From: a virus
IMG/VR virus record: IMGVR_UViG_3300009509_000009
Coordinates: 1-64,000 of that record
Reading direction: 5' to 3' (one strand)
DNA length: 64,000 nucleotides
Below are positions 8,521 through 16,789 of this stretch, piece by piece (the stretch's first letter is position 1; each line of letters opens with the position of its first letter). The translations under genes were made by a program, and so were the position numbers. The notes beneath the pieces were generated by a model. The model did no database searches and had not been told where the DNA came from. It was given only the letters and a program-made list of their open reading frames with translations.

Positions 8521-9542
8521 TGTTGAAACCTCCTCCTGTTGGCTACTGTCTTTGCGAGCCCTTTGAGGTTTAGATCGTCGGGTTGCCGATGAAAGCTGCC
8601 CAACGTGCACACACTTACATCAAGTGACTTTGCCAGCCACTTCCCAAGTCGTCCAGTCGCTTTTCTCCCGGCTTCATCGTTATCTAAGAACAGCACGATC
8701 TCACTGCTCAATCGGCGCAGAAGATCGGCCTGAGTCTTTGTCATGCTGGACCCCATCACCGCAACCGTGTCACGGAAGCCATGCTGAATCATCCAGATGC
8801 AGGCCTTGTAACCCTCAACGATTATGATCGGCTTCTGCTCTGCGCTCTTGGAGCGTACGAGCGCCGGATACACTCTGTGTGCGTTCCACAGATGTTCACG
8901 GCTGTCTATCTTGTAGCCTGGGAAATTCTCGTCGAAGAGCTCCCCGAAGTCTCCAGGTCTCCACTGTCCCTGGCTATCGTAGGACCCTCCGCTATAGACC
9001 TTATACCGAGGCTCGACCCCCGGCTTCGTGGCCCTACCGGAGACGCCAACGAGGTTCCCGTAGACGTCTCTGATGGGGAACGTGATACGATCCTGTTTTT
9101 GGTCGTATCCTATGTCCATCGACCGAAGAAGACTGGTGTCGAAGCCCTTCTTCACCAGGCCGAGTGGCTTGTAATCGAAGACCCCAAGCAGGGACTCCGG
9201 CAGGATGCGGTCAGCCAGGAATGGGTTGCCAGTCTTGAAGCGATATCGAGCTTCCTGAATGACCCTGGCGCGATGCTTCTCGAGGTCTTCCCTCAGGGGG
9301 TCTACCAGGGCGTCGATCTTGTCTCGCCCCATGCCAACGCCCTTTAGGAAGTCTACCAGTCCGCCACGCAGACCACACGATCCAGAGTGACACACCCACA
9401 CTCCCGTCTCCGAGTTCATAGCAAAGCTGGGAGTGTGATCGTCATGGAATGGGCAGCGAGCCATGATCCACCTTGGTCCGCTGGACTTCAACTTCCTGAG
9501 GTAGGGCGAGACAATCTCGACGATGGGTCCCTGATCAAACAT
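8487..9542 (-). CDS. DnaG-type primase (CHC2 zinc finger plus TOPRIM)
   Basis: 351 residues, shorter than bacterial DnaG (~580) and lacking its helicase-binding domain. Zinc finger: C30-x2-H33 (ARCPFHDD) paired with C51 and C56 (VCHSGSC). TOPRIM core: IIIVEGYKACIW (catalytic Glu), VAVMGSSMT, then VLFLDNDEAGR (DxD-type motif). It makes RNA primers for lagging-strand synthesis. The start codon overlaps the end of the helicase gene and its end overlaps the start of the SSB candidate, so the three are translationally linked. Confidence 0.93.
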   Translation of the reverse strand: MFDQGPIVEIVSPYLRKLKSSGPRWIMARCPFHDDHTPSFAMNSETGVWVCHSGSCGLRGGLVDFLKGVGMGRDKIDALVDPLREDLEKHRARVIQEARYRFKTGNPFLADRILPESLLGVFDYKPLGLVKKGFDTSLLRSMDIGYDQKQDRITFPIRDVYGNLVGVSGRATKPGVEPRYKVYSGGSYDSQGQWRPGDFGELFDENFPGYKIDSREHLWNAHRVYPALVRSKSAEQKPIIIVEGYKACIWMIQHGFRDTVAVMGSSMTKTQADLLRRLSSEIVLFLDNDEAGRKATGRLGKWLAKSLDVSVCTLGSFHRQPDDLNLKGLAKTVANRRRFQQWVWMSSTKTR

Positions 9543-10962
9543 CTATGTCGAGCTCCTCGTCCAGCTCAGTGAGGAGCCTGTCGCTTATGCCAGCTGATTC
9601 TCTCGCCGGCTTCTTCTTGCTCTTCTTCTTGGTGGGCTGCTGAGTTTCTCCGAGAGCGGTTTGATCTCCGACGTTTCCTTCAGAGCCGCTGTCGTCGAAC
9701 TGCTGAATCCACCCATCCCATTCCCACATGATGCTGGGGATCACTCTTAGCCTGAAGCCCTCAGCCTTGATCTCACGAGCACCAGCTATGTAAACTGAGA
9801 GCTTGGTGTACCCACCTGGGTCCTCCCCGTGGTTCACCATACGCAGACCTAGATCTGTTTCTTGTCCGCTGGCATCTGTGTACGAGACGTCGCCCATGTC
9901 CGTCTCATCCTTCTCTCGATTGCGCTGCGTGATTCCGATCAGTGGTATCTTGCATTGCTGTGCGGCGTGCTTGAGGTCCTGGGTGATGGCGGCTTGGTCC
10001 TGCCACTTCATGGACCTCTGTCCGTTGCGATCGTTGCGCATACGATAGTAGGAGTCGACGAATACGATGTGGGGCTTGAACTGTTCTATCTTGGCCAGCA
10101 GATGATTCACACCTCCGCCAGAAGGGTCGTCCTTATCAGACGTGATCATGAATGATCTATGATGAGTGGATTCTCTATCATGCAACTCTTCCTTCTTCAG
10201 GTTGCGCATGCGCTTGACGAAGGGTTGCAGGACTTCCTTGGGTAGCTTAGCTCTACGCAGTAGATCGTAGTCGAGGCTGCACAGGGTCGCTACGACCCTA
10301 CGTCTGACCTGCTCTGGTGGCATCTCACAGCTGTAGAAGAGCACTCTCCGGTTGCCTACCTCATAGGCATGCGTGGCCATCTTGATCGCAAGCCACGACT
10401 TCATGCTCTTCATCCTGGCATAGATGAGGATGAACTCCTCAGGCAGCATGCCTTGTGTGACCGTATTCATCTGATCCCACGGCCATGGAACGCCGAGTAG
10501 TCCTCTGGCTTTCCGAGTTCGCTTGTAGTCCGCCAGGACTTCGTTGGTTGATTCAGCAAGGATGACATCCCTGCTGTGAGCCATGAACGATTGCGACTCT
10601 ATGAGATGCGTCCGCAGGGTATTGAGCGCTTCGTACGGCCCATCACCCTGCAGGACGCGAGAGGTCTCCTCGAGGCCCTCAGCTAGGACGCGCGACATCG
10701 CTTTCTGTCGGAGCGACTCGCAGAGCTCTGGAATAGTCTCCCTGCTCTTGAGGTACTCGAAGCTGGGGAAGTGTTCTCTCATCCACCTGCTGGTGGGAAC
10801 ACGTCCGAAGTGGGCGGGGTTCTTGTAGTACTCCCCGAGCGCTTTGAACATCTGCCTTGCGTCGGCAGACTTGAACATCCGGGGTTCGATTCGCTGGCGG
10901 ATGATCTCTGCGTAGTCACCCGAGCGAATGATCTTAGCTATGAGTCGATGCTCCAGATTCAT
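9535..10962 (-). CDS. DnaB-like replicative helicase
   Basis: 475 residues. The N-terminal helical domain (~1-130) starts like DnaB (EHRLIAKII...). The RecA-like core has EFILIYARMKSMKSW at the Walker A position: the conserved GxxxxGK[ST] reads A182-x4-M187-K188-S189, so both glycines are replaced while Lys and Ser remain. Walker B is HIVFVDSYYRM, and an ITQRNRE segment corresponds to the H3/H4 region. The C-terminus is basic (TKKKSKKKPAR) and then ends ELDEELDIDV, matching the SSB candidate tail. It unwinds DNA at the fork with the adjacent primase. Confidence 0.9.
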   Translation of the reverse strand: MNLEHRLIAKIIRSGDYAEIIRQRIEPRMFKSADARQMFKALGEYYKNPAHFGRVPTSRWMREHFPSFEYLKSRETIPELCESLRQKAMSRVLAEGLEETSRVLQGDGPYEALNTLRTHLIESQSFMAHSRDVILAESTNEVLADYKRTRKARGLLGVPWPWDQMNTVTQGMLPEEFILIYARMKSMKSWLAIKMATHAYEVGNRRVLFYSCEMPPEQVRRRVVATLCSLDYDLLRRAKLPKEVLQPFVKRMRNLKKEELHDRESTHHRSFMITSDKDDPSGGGVNHLLAKIEQFKPHIVFVDSYYRMRNDRNGQRSMKWQDQAAITQDLKHAAQQCKIPLIGITQRNREKDETDMGDVSYTDASGQETDLGLRMVNHGEDPGGYTKLSVYIAGAREIKAEGFRLRVIPSIMWEWDGWIQQFDDSGSEGNVGDQTALGETQQPTKKKSKKKPARESAGISDRLLTELDEELDIDV

Positions 10963-11276
10963 GACTCACCGCCAACATAGGGACTGACCATGATGATGTT
11001 GCCCTTGTTGACGGAGGAGACTGGACCACCTTCTTTCCACTCGACTCCGTAGCTGTACTTGTCGATCCAACGAAGTGTACCCACATGGGGTTTGTCGTTG
11101 ACGTCGATCAGCTCTATCTTCTTGTCGAGAAGGGAAGTAAGCAGCGTCGTGCTATTGTCTTTGAGCCTGAGCAGTTCTTTGAGCCCGCGTACCTCCTGGC
11201 GGAGCTCCTTGATTTGATTTTCGAGTGGGCGCATCTTGCCCACACGTCGTTCCCCACGACGACCCTCGTCACCCAT
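10959..11276 (-). CDS. Small Sm/Hfq-like protein with N-terminal coiled coil
   Basis: 105 residues, ATG 11276 with GGAGG upstream; its stop overlaps the helicase start. Residues ~18-45 form a charged coiled coil (ENQIKELRQEVRGLKELL). The C-terminal ~60 residues look like an Sm fold: a helix, then KKIELIDVNDKPHVGTLRWIDKY (Sm1-like, with the conserved G and D), a loop, then NKGNIIMVSP (Sm2-like, comparable to the RGxxI box). This would suggest RNA binding or a ring-shaped adaptor. The similarity is by eye only; SH3-like barrels can look alike. Confidence 0.55.
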   Translation of the reverse strand: MGDEGRRGERRVGKMRPLENQIKELRQEVRGLKELLRLKDNSTTLLTSLLDKKIELIDVNDKPHVGTLRWIDKYSYGVEWKEGGPVSSVNKGNIIMVSPYVGGES

Positions 11277-11342
11277 GCGTCACCTCCAGGACCTTCAACC
11301 ATATCGCACTGTGAAAGATCAATCAATCCCAACATATAGGGT

Positions 11343-11362
11343 GTGCTGAGACTGACCAGCAC
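11343..11362 (-). terminator. Intergenic hairpin between DUF932-like and Sm-like genes
   Basis: GTGCTG and CAGCAC form a 6-bp stem with an 8-nt loop in the 97-nt gap 11277-11373. There is no U tract, so it is more likely a weak attenuator or RNA-processing hairpin than a full terminator. The rest of the gap shows no clear promoter. Confidence 0.4.
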
Positions 11363-11373
11363 AAGATATGGTG

Positions 11374-12660
11374 TCAGCCGATCCTCTTGATGACGTGCTG
11401 CATGTAGCGACCAGCGAGCTGCTCGATGTCGAGCTGTTTGTCCATGTCCCTCCTCCACGCCATGGCAGTGCGCGCGATGGCCTGCATCACACCGTAGGCA
11501 GTAGGGATCGGCTCCTCGTTGTAGGCTTTGACCACGGCGAGTCTGAGAGTCTTTGGCTCCCTACGCAGGAAGTTGTTGATCTCCTCCTCGACATCCTCGA
11601 GGGTCTCGTTGTGGAGCTTCTTCGTGTTGTCGATGATGGACTTGGTTCTCTCCGGCAGCGTCTGGTACATACGCCCAACGAGCCTATCGAGCTCTGCATC
11701 GGAGATGCCCCTGTGCTGCCGGTAGAGAAGAGGCTCCTCCTTCACGCCAACGATCACACCGTTGGTGCAGACGAACCTGACGAAGTACGGGTGCGCGCTG
11801 AGGGCGTACGCTCCTACCTCGCTGTTGCGGATACGGATGCCGAAGTAGGCTGCATCTCCGACGTTGCCGCTTCCCATTCCCATGCCGGAAGAGAGCTTGC
11901 CGATCTTGCCTGCGGTGAGAAGGTCCACCGGCTCCCTGTCGACGAGCATGAAGTGGCTACCATTGTCACGGAAGCTGTAGATAGCGATGCCCTGGTCCTC
12001 GAGCTCCTTCGGATCGGCGACCTCCTTGATGCGATCGAAGACGCGGACGTCTTTGATCTCGGAGTATGTCGGGCTGACGAATCCCCTGAGCACGCCGTCG
12101 GTAGCGATATCCTCTCCGAACAGTTGCTTCTGCTTCGGGATCTTCACTCCGTCGAGCTCGGCGATGATGTTCGACTCGCCATGAGTCCTGGAGATGATGC
12201 GACGGTACAGCGGCTTGGGCTGGGCCTTCAAGTGGTAGCTGATGGCCTTGTTGATCTGCTCTGGGTGCATGCCGCCGAAGAACTTGCCCATCTTCACGCC
12301 CATCAGACTTCCGAGCTGTCGGATGGCGTGGTTCGAGGCTCGCAGGTTTCCCTGGCCTCTGACGTTGATGATGAACTGCCCGTTCTCAACAGCCATCACC
12401 TGCATGCCTCGGTTGAGATTGATCGTGTCCCATCCCGGATCGTCATCTCCAGGAAGGATACCTCGGCCTCTGGCAGAGACCTTCTCGATGCCTCCGTTCT
12501 CGATGGTCTTTCGGAGAGCCTCCCTCTCGTGGAGAGACTCGTGAAGATCGTCAAAGTTGTGGAGGCTCATCTGTGGAACGTTCCACTGGAGGTTCGACAA
12601 TGCCCTGCTTTCTGGGCTTTCCCGTTCCTCCGTGGACTGCGCTTGCTCTTGCTCTGTCAT
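11374..12660 (-). CDS. DUF932-like protein
   Basis: 428 residues. The central region contains RIRNSEVGAYALSAHPYFVRFVCTNG, which matches what I know of the DUF932 phage/plasmid family (RNSE/D-x-G-x-x-A-L-S...R-x-V-C-x-N-G). That family is common in phage and plasmid replication regions; its biochemical role is unsettled. The ATG at 12660 is chosen for its GAGGTGGG ribosome site. It overlaps the preceding gene by about 110 nt; an alternative internal start at 12570 would remove most of that overlap but lacks a good site. The C-terminal half is helical. Confidence 0.75.
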   Translation of the reverse strand: MTEQEQAQSTEERESPESRALSNLQWNVPQMSLHNFDDLHESLHEREALRKTIENGGIEKVSARGRGILPGDDDPGWDTINLNRGMQVMAVENGQFIINVRGQGNLRASNHAIRQLGSLMGVKMGKFFGGMHPEQINKAISYHLKAQPKPLYRRIISRTHGESNIIAELDGVKIPKQKQLFGEDIATDGVLRGFVSPTYSEIKDVRVFDRIKEVADPKELEDQGIAIYSFRDNGSHFMLVDREPVDLLTAGKIGKLSSGMGMGSGNVGDAAYFGIRIRNSEVGAYALSAHPYFVRFVCTNGVIVGVKEEPLLYRQHRGISDAELDRLVGRMYQTLPERTKSIIDNTKKLHNETLEDVEEEINNFLRREPKTLRLAVVKAYNEEPIPTAYGVMQAIARTAMAWRRDMDKQLDIEQLAGRYMQHVIKRIG

Positions 12661-12907
12661 CACCCACCTCAAAGTAGACCTGCAGGAGATGCTCCTCAAT
12701 CGCTGATCGTAATTGACCAGCGGCTTCGGTGACCTCCTCAGGCCACGGTCCCCTATAGCTACTCTTCCCCAGGGAACCGGGTTGTTTGTCGTTCATCAGG
12801 GCCGATGTTGCCTCTATGGCAAGTTCGCCGGACGACCCTTCCAGCGTCATGTTGATCTTTACGGCTGCGACCGCATTGATGCGGCTGGGGGCTTCTGTCT
12901 TCTTCAT
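12551..12907 (-). CDS. Hypothetical 118-residue protein
   Basis: ATG at 12907 overlaps the stop of the preceding gene (ATGA) and has GAGGAAG upstream. The first ~75 residues could form a small alpha/beta domain (RINAVAAVKINMTLEGSSGELAIEA). The C-terminal ~35 residues, rich in Pro, Glu and Arg, are encoded in DNA that also encodes the N-terminus of the DUF932-like protein, an unusually long overlap for this phage. The family is not recognised. Confidence 0.6.
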   Translation of the reverse strand: MKKTEAPSRINAVAAVKINMTLEGSSGELAIEATSALMNDKQPGSLGKSSYRGPWPEEVTEAAGQLRSAIEEHLLQVYFEVGDDRARASAVHGGTGKPRKQGIVEPPVERSTDEPPQL

Positions 12908-13272
12908 GACTTCCTCGTCCTGGGCGCCGCCTTCATGAGCTTCTTCATCAGCTTACCCGACTCCTTGAAGTCCTCCAGGAGAAACTCATCCCTGAACTGG
13001 CGGCAGACTTTGTTGGCGAGCCTGATCCTCTTCTGGGTCTGCTCGCATCGAACGCTCACGGTGGCTGTGTCCTGGATGCTGATCTTGTACTCGCCGAACT
13101 CGAGCGATGAGCCTTGTTGGATACTTCGAGAGCGCCCAACCGTAGCTCCGCCTTCGTCGCCGAGCTTGTCGACGTAGACGGTGTAGTCCTTCTCCGTTCG
13201 TTTGGATTTTGGTTCTTTGCTCTTCTGCTCCACCGTAACCTCCTTGACGCGGCGAACTCTGACCTCAGCCAT
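12904..13272 (-). CDS. Hypothetical 122-residue protein
   Basis: TGATG-coupled to the upstream gene. The N-terminus is Lys/Glu/Arg-rich and probably disordered. The middle (DYTVYVDKLGDEGGA...LEFGEYKISIQDTATVSVRCEQ) looks beta-rich, and the C-terminus is a basic helix. No family or motif is recognised. Confidence 0.65.
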   Translation of the reverse strand: MAEVRVRRVKEVTVEQKSKEPKSKRTEKDYTVYVDKLGDEGGATVGRSRSIQQGSSLEFGEYKISIQDTATVSVRCEQTQKRIRLANKVCRQFRDEFLLEDFKESGKLMKKLMKAAPRTRKS

Positions 13273-13703
13273 CAGTCCACCACGATCTCATTGGGCGCGT
13301 GCAACACACGGTTGGTCTCCTTGATCTCGAGCACAGCTCTCTGTGCGGTTCCGGCGTCGATCTCTCCAGCCTGAACCAGATGATCGAAGCCCTTGCTGTC
13401 CACCTTGAACTCGAGGGATACCACCGCCTGGCGGAGGTCCTTCCGATTCTTGAACCGCTTGTAGAGGTATTCACCGTCGAAGACCCGCTTCCGGCTGATG
13501 CTGACCTCCATCATGCCGACCTCGATACCAGTTTCACGTACGGCCCTCTTGACCTGATCGAGTGCGACGTTTCGTTCGTTGACGAACTGCACGAATTTCT
13601 CGAACACCTCCTCATGTTCGTTGCGGAACATGTCCAGCTTCTGCTGGGCCTTGTCGTACACCCCGTAGAGACGCTTGACTCTCTTCGCAGAGGGATCGCT
13701 CAT
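13272..13703 (-). CDS. Hypothetical helical protein
   Basis: 143 residues from ATG 13703 ([14 protein letters not shown]), which overlaps the stop of the uracil glycosylase gene and has GGAAGGAAG upstream; the longer frame to 13781 is rejected. A long helical region (YDKAQQKLDMFRNEHEEVFEKFVQFVNE) is followed by a beta-rich part. It weakly recalls Gam-type dsDNA-end proteins in its helix-then-strand layout, but I see nothing specific enough to call it. Confidence 0.6.
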   Translation of the reverse strand: MSDPSAKRVKRLYGVYDKAQQKLDMFRNEHEEVFEKFVQFVNERNVALDQVKRAVRETGIEVGMMEVSISRKRVFDGEYLYKRFKNRKDLRQAVVSLEFKVDSKGFDHLVQAGEIDAGTAQRAVLEIKETNRVLHAPNEIVVD

Positions 13704-14407
13704 TTCTTCTTCCTTCCGTAGCACTTCTCCGCCAGCCGCAACACACGTATGGCGAACTTGAAGTCTTCCTTGAACCACCATTTCCTCGAGTACACCGTCT
13801 CGGTTTCGTCCCTGAGAACGTAGGCCGGGTGCTGCATAGCGATCATCGGATACTCGATCATCTTGTAGATTCCTGGGACGCGAATGGTGAACACGTCTCC
13901 ACGGACCTTCACGATGGACAGTTGGTTATCCATCGTGAGCCCCTTCAGGGCAGTCCCACCCAGAGCTACGATCAGCCATGGGTCTACCAGTCGTATGGTC
14001 TCCCAGATGAAGTTTCTACAGTTGGTGACCTCCTTCGATGTTGGAGGCCTGTTGGCTGAGCGACCACCGTCAAGCTCCTTCAGCGGCTGGCACTTGACCA
14101 TGTTGTCTACCCACACCTCACTCCTATTCATTCCGGCCGCCATGATGAAGGCGTTGAGTAGATCGCCAGCGCGACCCACGAACGGAACACCGTCCATGTC
14201 CTCGTTCACTCCAGGTCCCTCACCTATGAACATGAGCTTGGCGTTTGGGTTGCCGGAGCCGAACACTAGGCGGCTCCTGCTATCCACCAAATTCTCGCAT
14301 TTCTCACAATCCTGCCAGAGCTTGGACAACGCGAGCGTCGCCAGCACTAGAGGTTCTGGGAACTGGAGAAACTTGTAGCGGAAGGTGTTGAACTCTACGC
14401 TGCTCAC
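13700..14407 (-). CDS. Uracil-DNA glycosylase, family 4/5-like (Fe-S)
   Basis: 235 residues. It removes uracil from DNA. Motif 1 is GEGPGVNED (~62-70; family 4 is GEAPGxxED) followed by [18 protein letters not shown] and [12 protein letters not shown] are typical of the Fe-S families, and motif 3 is HPAYVLR. Cysteines at ~34 and 37 plus the two later ones give four ligands for a 4Fe-4S cluster. It is coupled by ATGA overlaps on both sides. In a phage it may support repair or exclude uracil from phage DNA; a role in damaging uracil-containing competitor DNA is only speculation. Confidence 0.88.
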   Translation of the reverse strand: MSSVEFNTFRYKFLQFPEPLVLATLALSKLWQDCEKCENLVDSRSRLVFGSGNPNAKLMFIGEGPGVNEDMDGVPFVGRAGDLLNAFIMAAGMNRSEVWVDNMVKCQPLKELDGGRSANRPPTSKEVTNCRNFIWETIRLVDPWLIVALGGTALKGLTMDNQLSIVKVRGDVFTIRVPGIYKMIEYPMIAMQHPAYVLRDETETVYSRKWWFKEDFKFAIRVLRLAEKCYGRKKK

Positions 14408-14829
14408 CTCGGCAGCCTCCCTGACTGCGCGAGTTGTTGTAGCTTCTGCATCTCGCCGGGCTTGGGCGCCACGATGCCGGATGACTTCGCTCGAGCTACT
14501 TGGCGACGATCATCGTCCATGAGCTTGAGCATGGTGAAGTAGGCGTCCTTGAACGCCCTCTTCGTGTTCTCTTCCTGTTCGTGTGGCCAATAGAGCCAGT
14601 AGTCCCCGTGGATCTCTAGGCCCATGATCGAGTACATGCAGTAGTCCATAGAAGCAAGCGCTGGAGCCATACCTCCGTTGGGCAGTGGCTTGATCGTCAG
14701 TCCTACTGCGTAGTCGAGGATCAAGCCGGCATCTGTGAGCGTATCTCGCTTGAGTCCGATGACCCTCGTCTTGTGCTGCTCGACGACTACCAGCCGCTCG
14801 AAGTCCTTTTCTGGATCGATGTCTTTCAT
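14404..14829 (-). CDS. Hypothetical 141-residue protein
   Basis: ATG 14829 overlaps the stop of the SF2 helicase gene. It has a beta-rich N-terminus (ERLVVVEQHKTRVIGLKRDTL), a central stretch with MDYCMYSIMGLEIHGDYWLYWPHE and a helical C-terminus ending LPR. No motif is recognised. It is in the repair segment of the operon. Confidence 0.6.
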   Translation of the reverse strand: MKDIDPEKDFERLVVVEQHKTRVIGLKRDTLTDAGLILDYAVGLTIKPLPNGGMAPALASMDYCMYSIMGLEIHGDYWLYWPHEQEENTKRAFKDAYFTMLKLMDDDRRQVARAKSSGIVAPKPGEMQKLQQLAQSGRLPR

Positions 14830-16178
14830 TTCACCACCTTGTATCCCATCTCTCGGAAGAGGCGCATCATCTCCTCGCCACGCTTCCGAAGCCTCGGCAC
14901 GTTCACGTGCCAGATCATAATGACTCTGATCTTCTTCTTGCCTTCCAGCAACCTCTGGATTCTACCGACCGCCTGTTCCATCCAGATCTCAGAGGTGAAC
15001 TCCATGAGCAGGAGTAGTGAGTCCAACGACTGCTTGTTGATAGCCTCAGAGAGGATGTGGATCGTTCCAAAGGTCACCTTGTGGTTGTCCAGAACCTCTC
15101 CCCTGAGGTCTGGGTCGACGTCGGCGTCGATGACACCAGAGTCTGGCACGAGTTCGTGTAGCCGTCGAGAGTGTTCCTTCGACGTGCTGACAGCCACAAG
15201 ATCACGTCCCTTCTTCTTGGCCTCGTTCACGTACTTCAGACCTAGCTTCAGCTCTTCTGGTTGCCTGCCTACGTGAATACCCAGCTTGGCTGCGTGTACG
15301 TTGCCTGACTTGTCCAGGCAATCCTCGTGCCTCTCGTCAACCATGGTCTTCGATCTGATCACCTTCACTGTTGGGATCAAATCTTGCGTCTTATTGACGT
15401 GAACCTCTCGGCCCACGTGCCAGTAGTAGACGACTTGGTTACCGTCCGGTCTCTTCGAGGTGGCCGTGGCGCCGTACCTGTTCCCGATGAACAAGTGCGC
15501 CGTCTTTGAATAGTCAGGAGCAGCTAAGTGATGAATCTCATCCCACACCACGACACCGAATCGGTGACTCATGCCGAACGGTAGCCTGTCGTGGTGGGTG
15601 GTGAGCGTCTTGAAACTAGCGAGCACGATCGGGTGTCCTTCCCAGTCCCACTTGCTGGGGTTCCCCTGTATCCAGCCTATGCTGGGTACCTCCAGGAACC
15701 TATCGATCTCCTTCTTCCACTGCTTCAGGATGTGAACCTTGTCGTTTATGACCAGGGTCGGCTTCCCCCACTTAGCCAGGCAGTGGAGCATGATCACCGT
15801 CTTGCCCTTACCACAGCTAAGATTGAGGATGCCGCCGGTGGCGGACACGACATCATCGTAGGCTCGAGTCTGTTCGTCCCTCTCTGGCATGAGGGAATCT
15901 AGCTCGATGCTACTACGGATATCTGCCCGCTCGTATTCTGTCGGTCTAAGGTCCACCACGTCATACGGCAGCTTAGCAGGATCGATCCTGCAGCGTGGTA
16001 TTCCAAGGTGGTGTCTACTTTCTCTCCAGCACTCTATGTACTCCAGCCTGTCCCCCTTCACGTAGGGAATGCGGAGTGAGCGACGGAGCGTCTCGACGGC
16101 AATCCTTTTCTTCGGTAGCCAGAGCCATGTGTCTATGTACCCGAGCTCTGGGTCCCTGTCTGGTATGGTGTAGATCAT
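14826..16178 (-). CDS. SF2 DNA helicase, UvsW/XPB-like
   Basis: 450 residues. Motif I is LSCGKGKT (122-127), motif Ia is VINDKVHILKQW, motif II is DEIHH (213-217; DExH), motif III is GATAT, and motif VI is EQAVGRIQR. The order and the W-x-x-E-I-D spacing resemble UvsW/RAD25 helicases, which remodel recombination intermediates and stalled forks in T4-like phages. The N-terminal ~90 residues form a separate accessory domain. The ATG at 16178 has CTGGAG upstream. Confidence 0.87.
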   Translation of the reverse strand: MIYTIPDRDPELGYIDTWLWLPKKRIAVETLRRSLRIPYVKGDRLEYIECWRESRHHLGIPRCRIDPAKLPYDVVDLRPTEYERADIRSSIELDSLMPERDEQTRAYDDVVSATGGILNLSCGKGKTVIMLHCLAKWGKPTLVINDKVHILKQWKKEIDRFLEVPSIGWIQGNPSKWDWEGHPIVLASFKTLTTHHDRLPFGMSHRFGVVVWDEIHHLAAPDYSKTAHLFIGNRYGATATSKRPDGNQVVYYWHVGREVHVNKTQDLIPTVKVIRSKTMVDERHEDCLDKSGNVHAAKLGIHVGRQPEELKLGLKYVNEAKKKGRDLVAVSTSKEHSRRLHELVPDSGVIDADVDPDLRGEVLDNHKVTFGTIHILSEAINKQSLDSLLLLMEFTSEIWMEQAVGRIQRLLEGKKKIRVIMIWHVNVPRLRKRGEEMMRLFREMGYKVVK

Positions 16179-16193
16179 ACTACTCCAGTAGCA

Positions 16194-16643
16194 TCAATCG
16201 AGATCGACGTCTATCAAGTCGTCGTCATCATCGATCTTCACTTTCTTGGCCACCTTCTTCTTGGGCGGCTCTGTTTTGGGTGGCGGATCGGGGTCCTGAT
16301 CCACTGGGGCTGGCACCCCTCTTGACGAGAACGGGAATCTCCACTCCTGGAAGAACACGCATACCTCGCCGCCCATGGCGCTGATTGCGCCAGAGGCCAT
16401 GTTCTTGGCTATGCGAGCAGCTGGGTGCTCACCGTCAGCCGGTAGGATGTAGTTCTTGTTGGTGCGGTACCCATAGTCCGCCTGGTTGGCGTTGGGGCTG
16501 AACTCTCCCTTCGAGCCGACAGCTGCACCCTTCTGTCGTCTTCGCCTAAGAAAGACGTCCTTGCATGCGTACTCGTCTATGCACTCGTCGCACACAGGAT
16601 CGTCTGTCTCCCACTCCTTCCCAAAGCATGGCTTTCTTCCCAC
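16194..16643 (-). CDS. Zinc-finger protein with acidic C-tail, first gene of operon
   Basis: 149 residues from GTG 16643, preceded by AGGAGG. N-terminal cysteines (C6...C18-x2-C21...C27) suggest a zinc knuckle. A middle domain (TNKNYILPADGEHPAARIAKNMASGAISAMGGEVC) follows, then a Pro/Lys linker and the tail DDDDDLIDVDLD, echoing the helicase and SSB candidate tails. It is the promoter-proximal gene of the ~16.6-kb replication operon. The family is unknown. Confidence 0.7.
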   Translation of the reverse strand: MGRKPCFGKEWETDDPVCDECIDEYACKDVFLRRRRQKGAAVGSKGEFSPNANQADYGYRTNKNYILPADGEHPAARIAKNMASGAISAMGGEVCVFFQEWRFPFSSRGVPAPVDQDPDPPPKTEPPKKKVAKKVKIDDDDDLIDVDLD

Positions 16644-16675
16644 GTTACCTCCTTTGGCTAAGTGTCTAGCCTCTC

Positions 16676-16694
16676 CAGTGTTCTTATGACGAGG
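16676..16694 (-). promoter_or_regulatory. Minus-strand promoter-like motif, replication operon
   Basis: Read on the minus strand this is CTCGTCATAAGAACACTG, matching the six-site consensus G[TG]NATAAG[AC]NCNNTG. The ATAAG core lies about 40 nt before the GTG at 16643. The remaining 16695-16789 stretch of this divergent gap must also hold a plus-strand promoter for 16790, but I cannot pick one with confidence. Confidence 0.65.
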
Positions 16695-16789
16695 TGGCTG
16701 GGTGCTTTGCCAAGCGGTTTCGGGGTGGTAGACTGGAGCGAGCTATTGTAAAAATCGTCGACGACTGAGTCGATGCCTATGGAGGAACG

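Noticed and set aside
11368-12732. 454-residue plus-strand ORF
   Set aside because: Antisense to the DUF932-like gene; composition is that of a shadow frame and no ribosome site is present.
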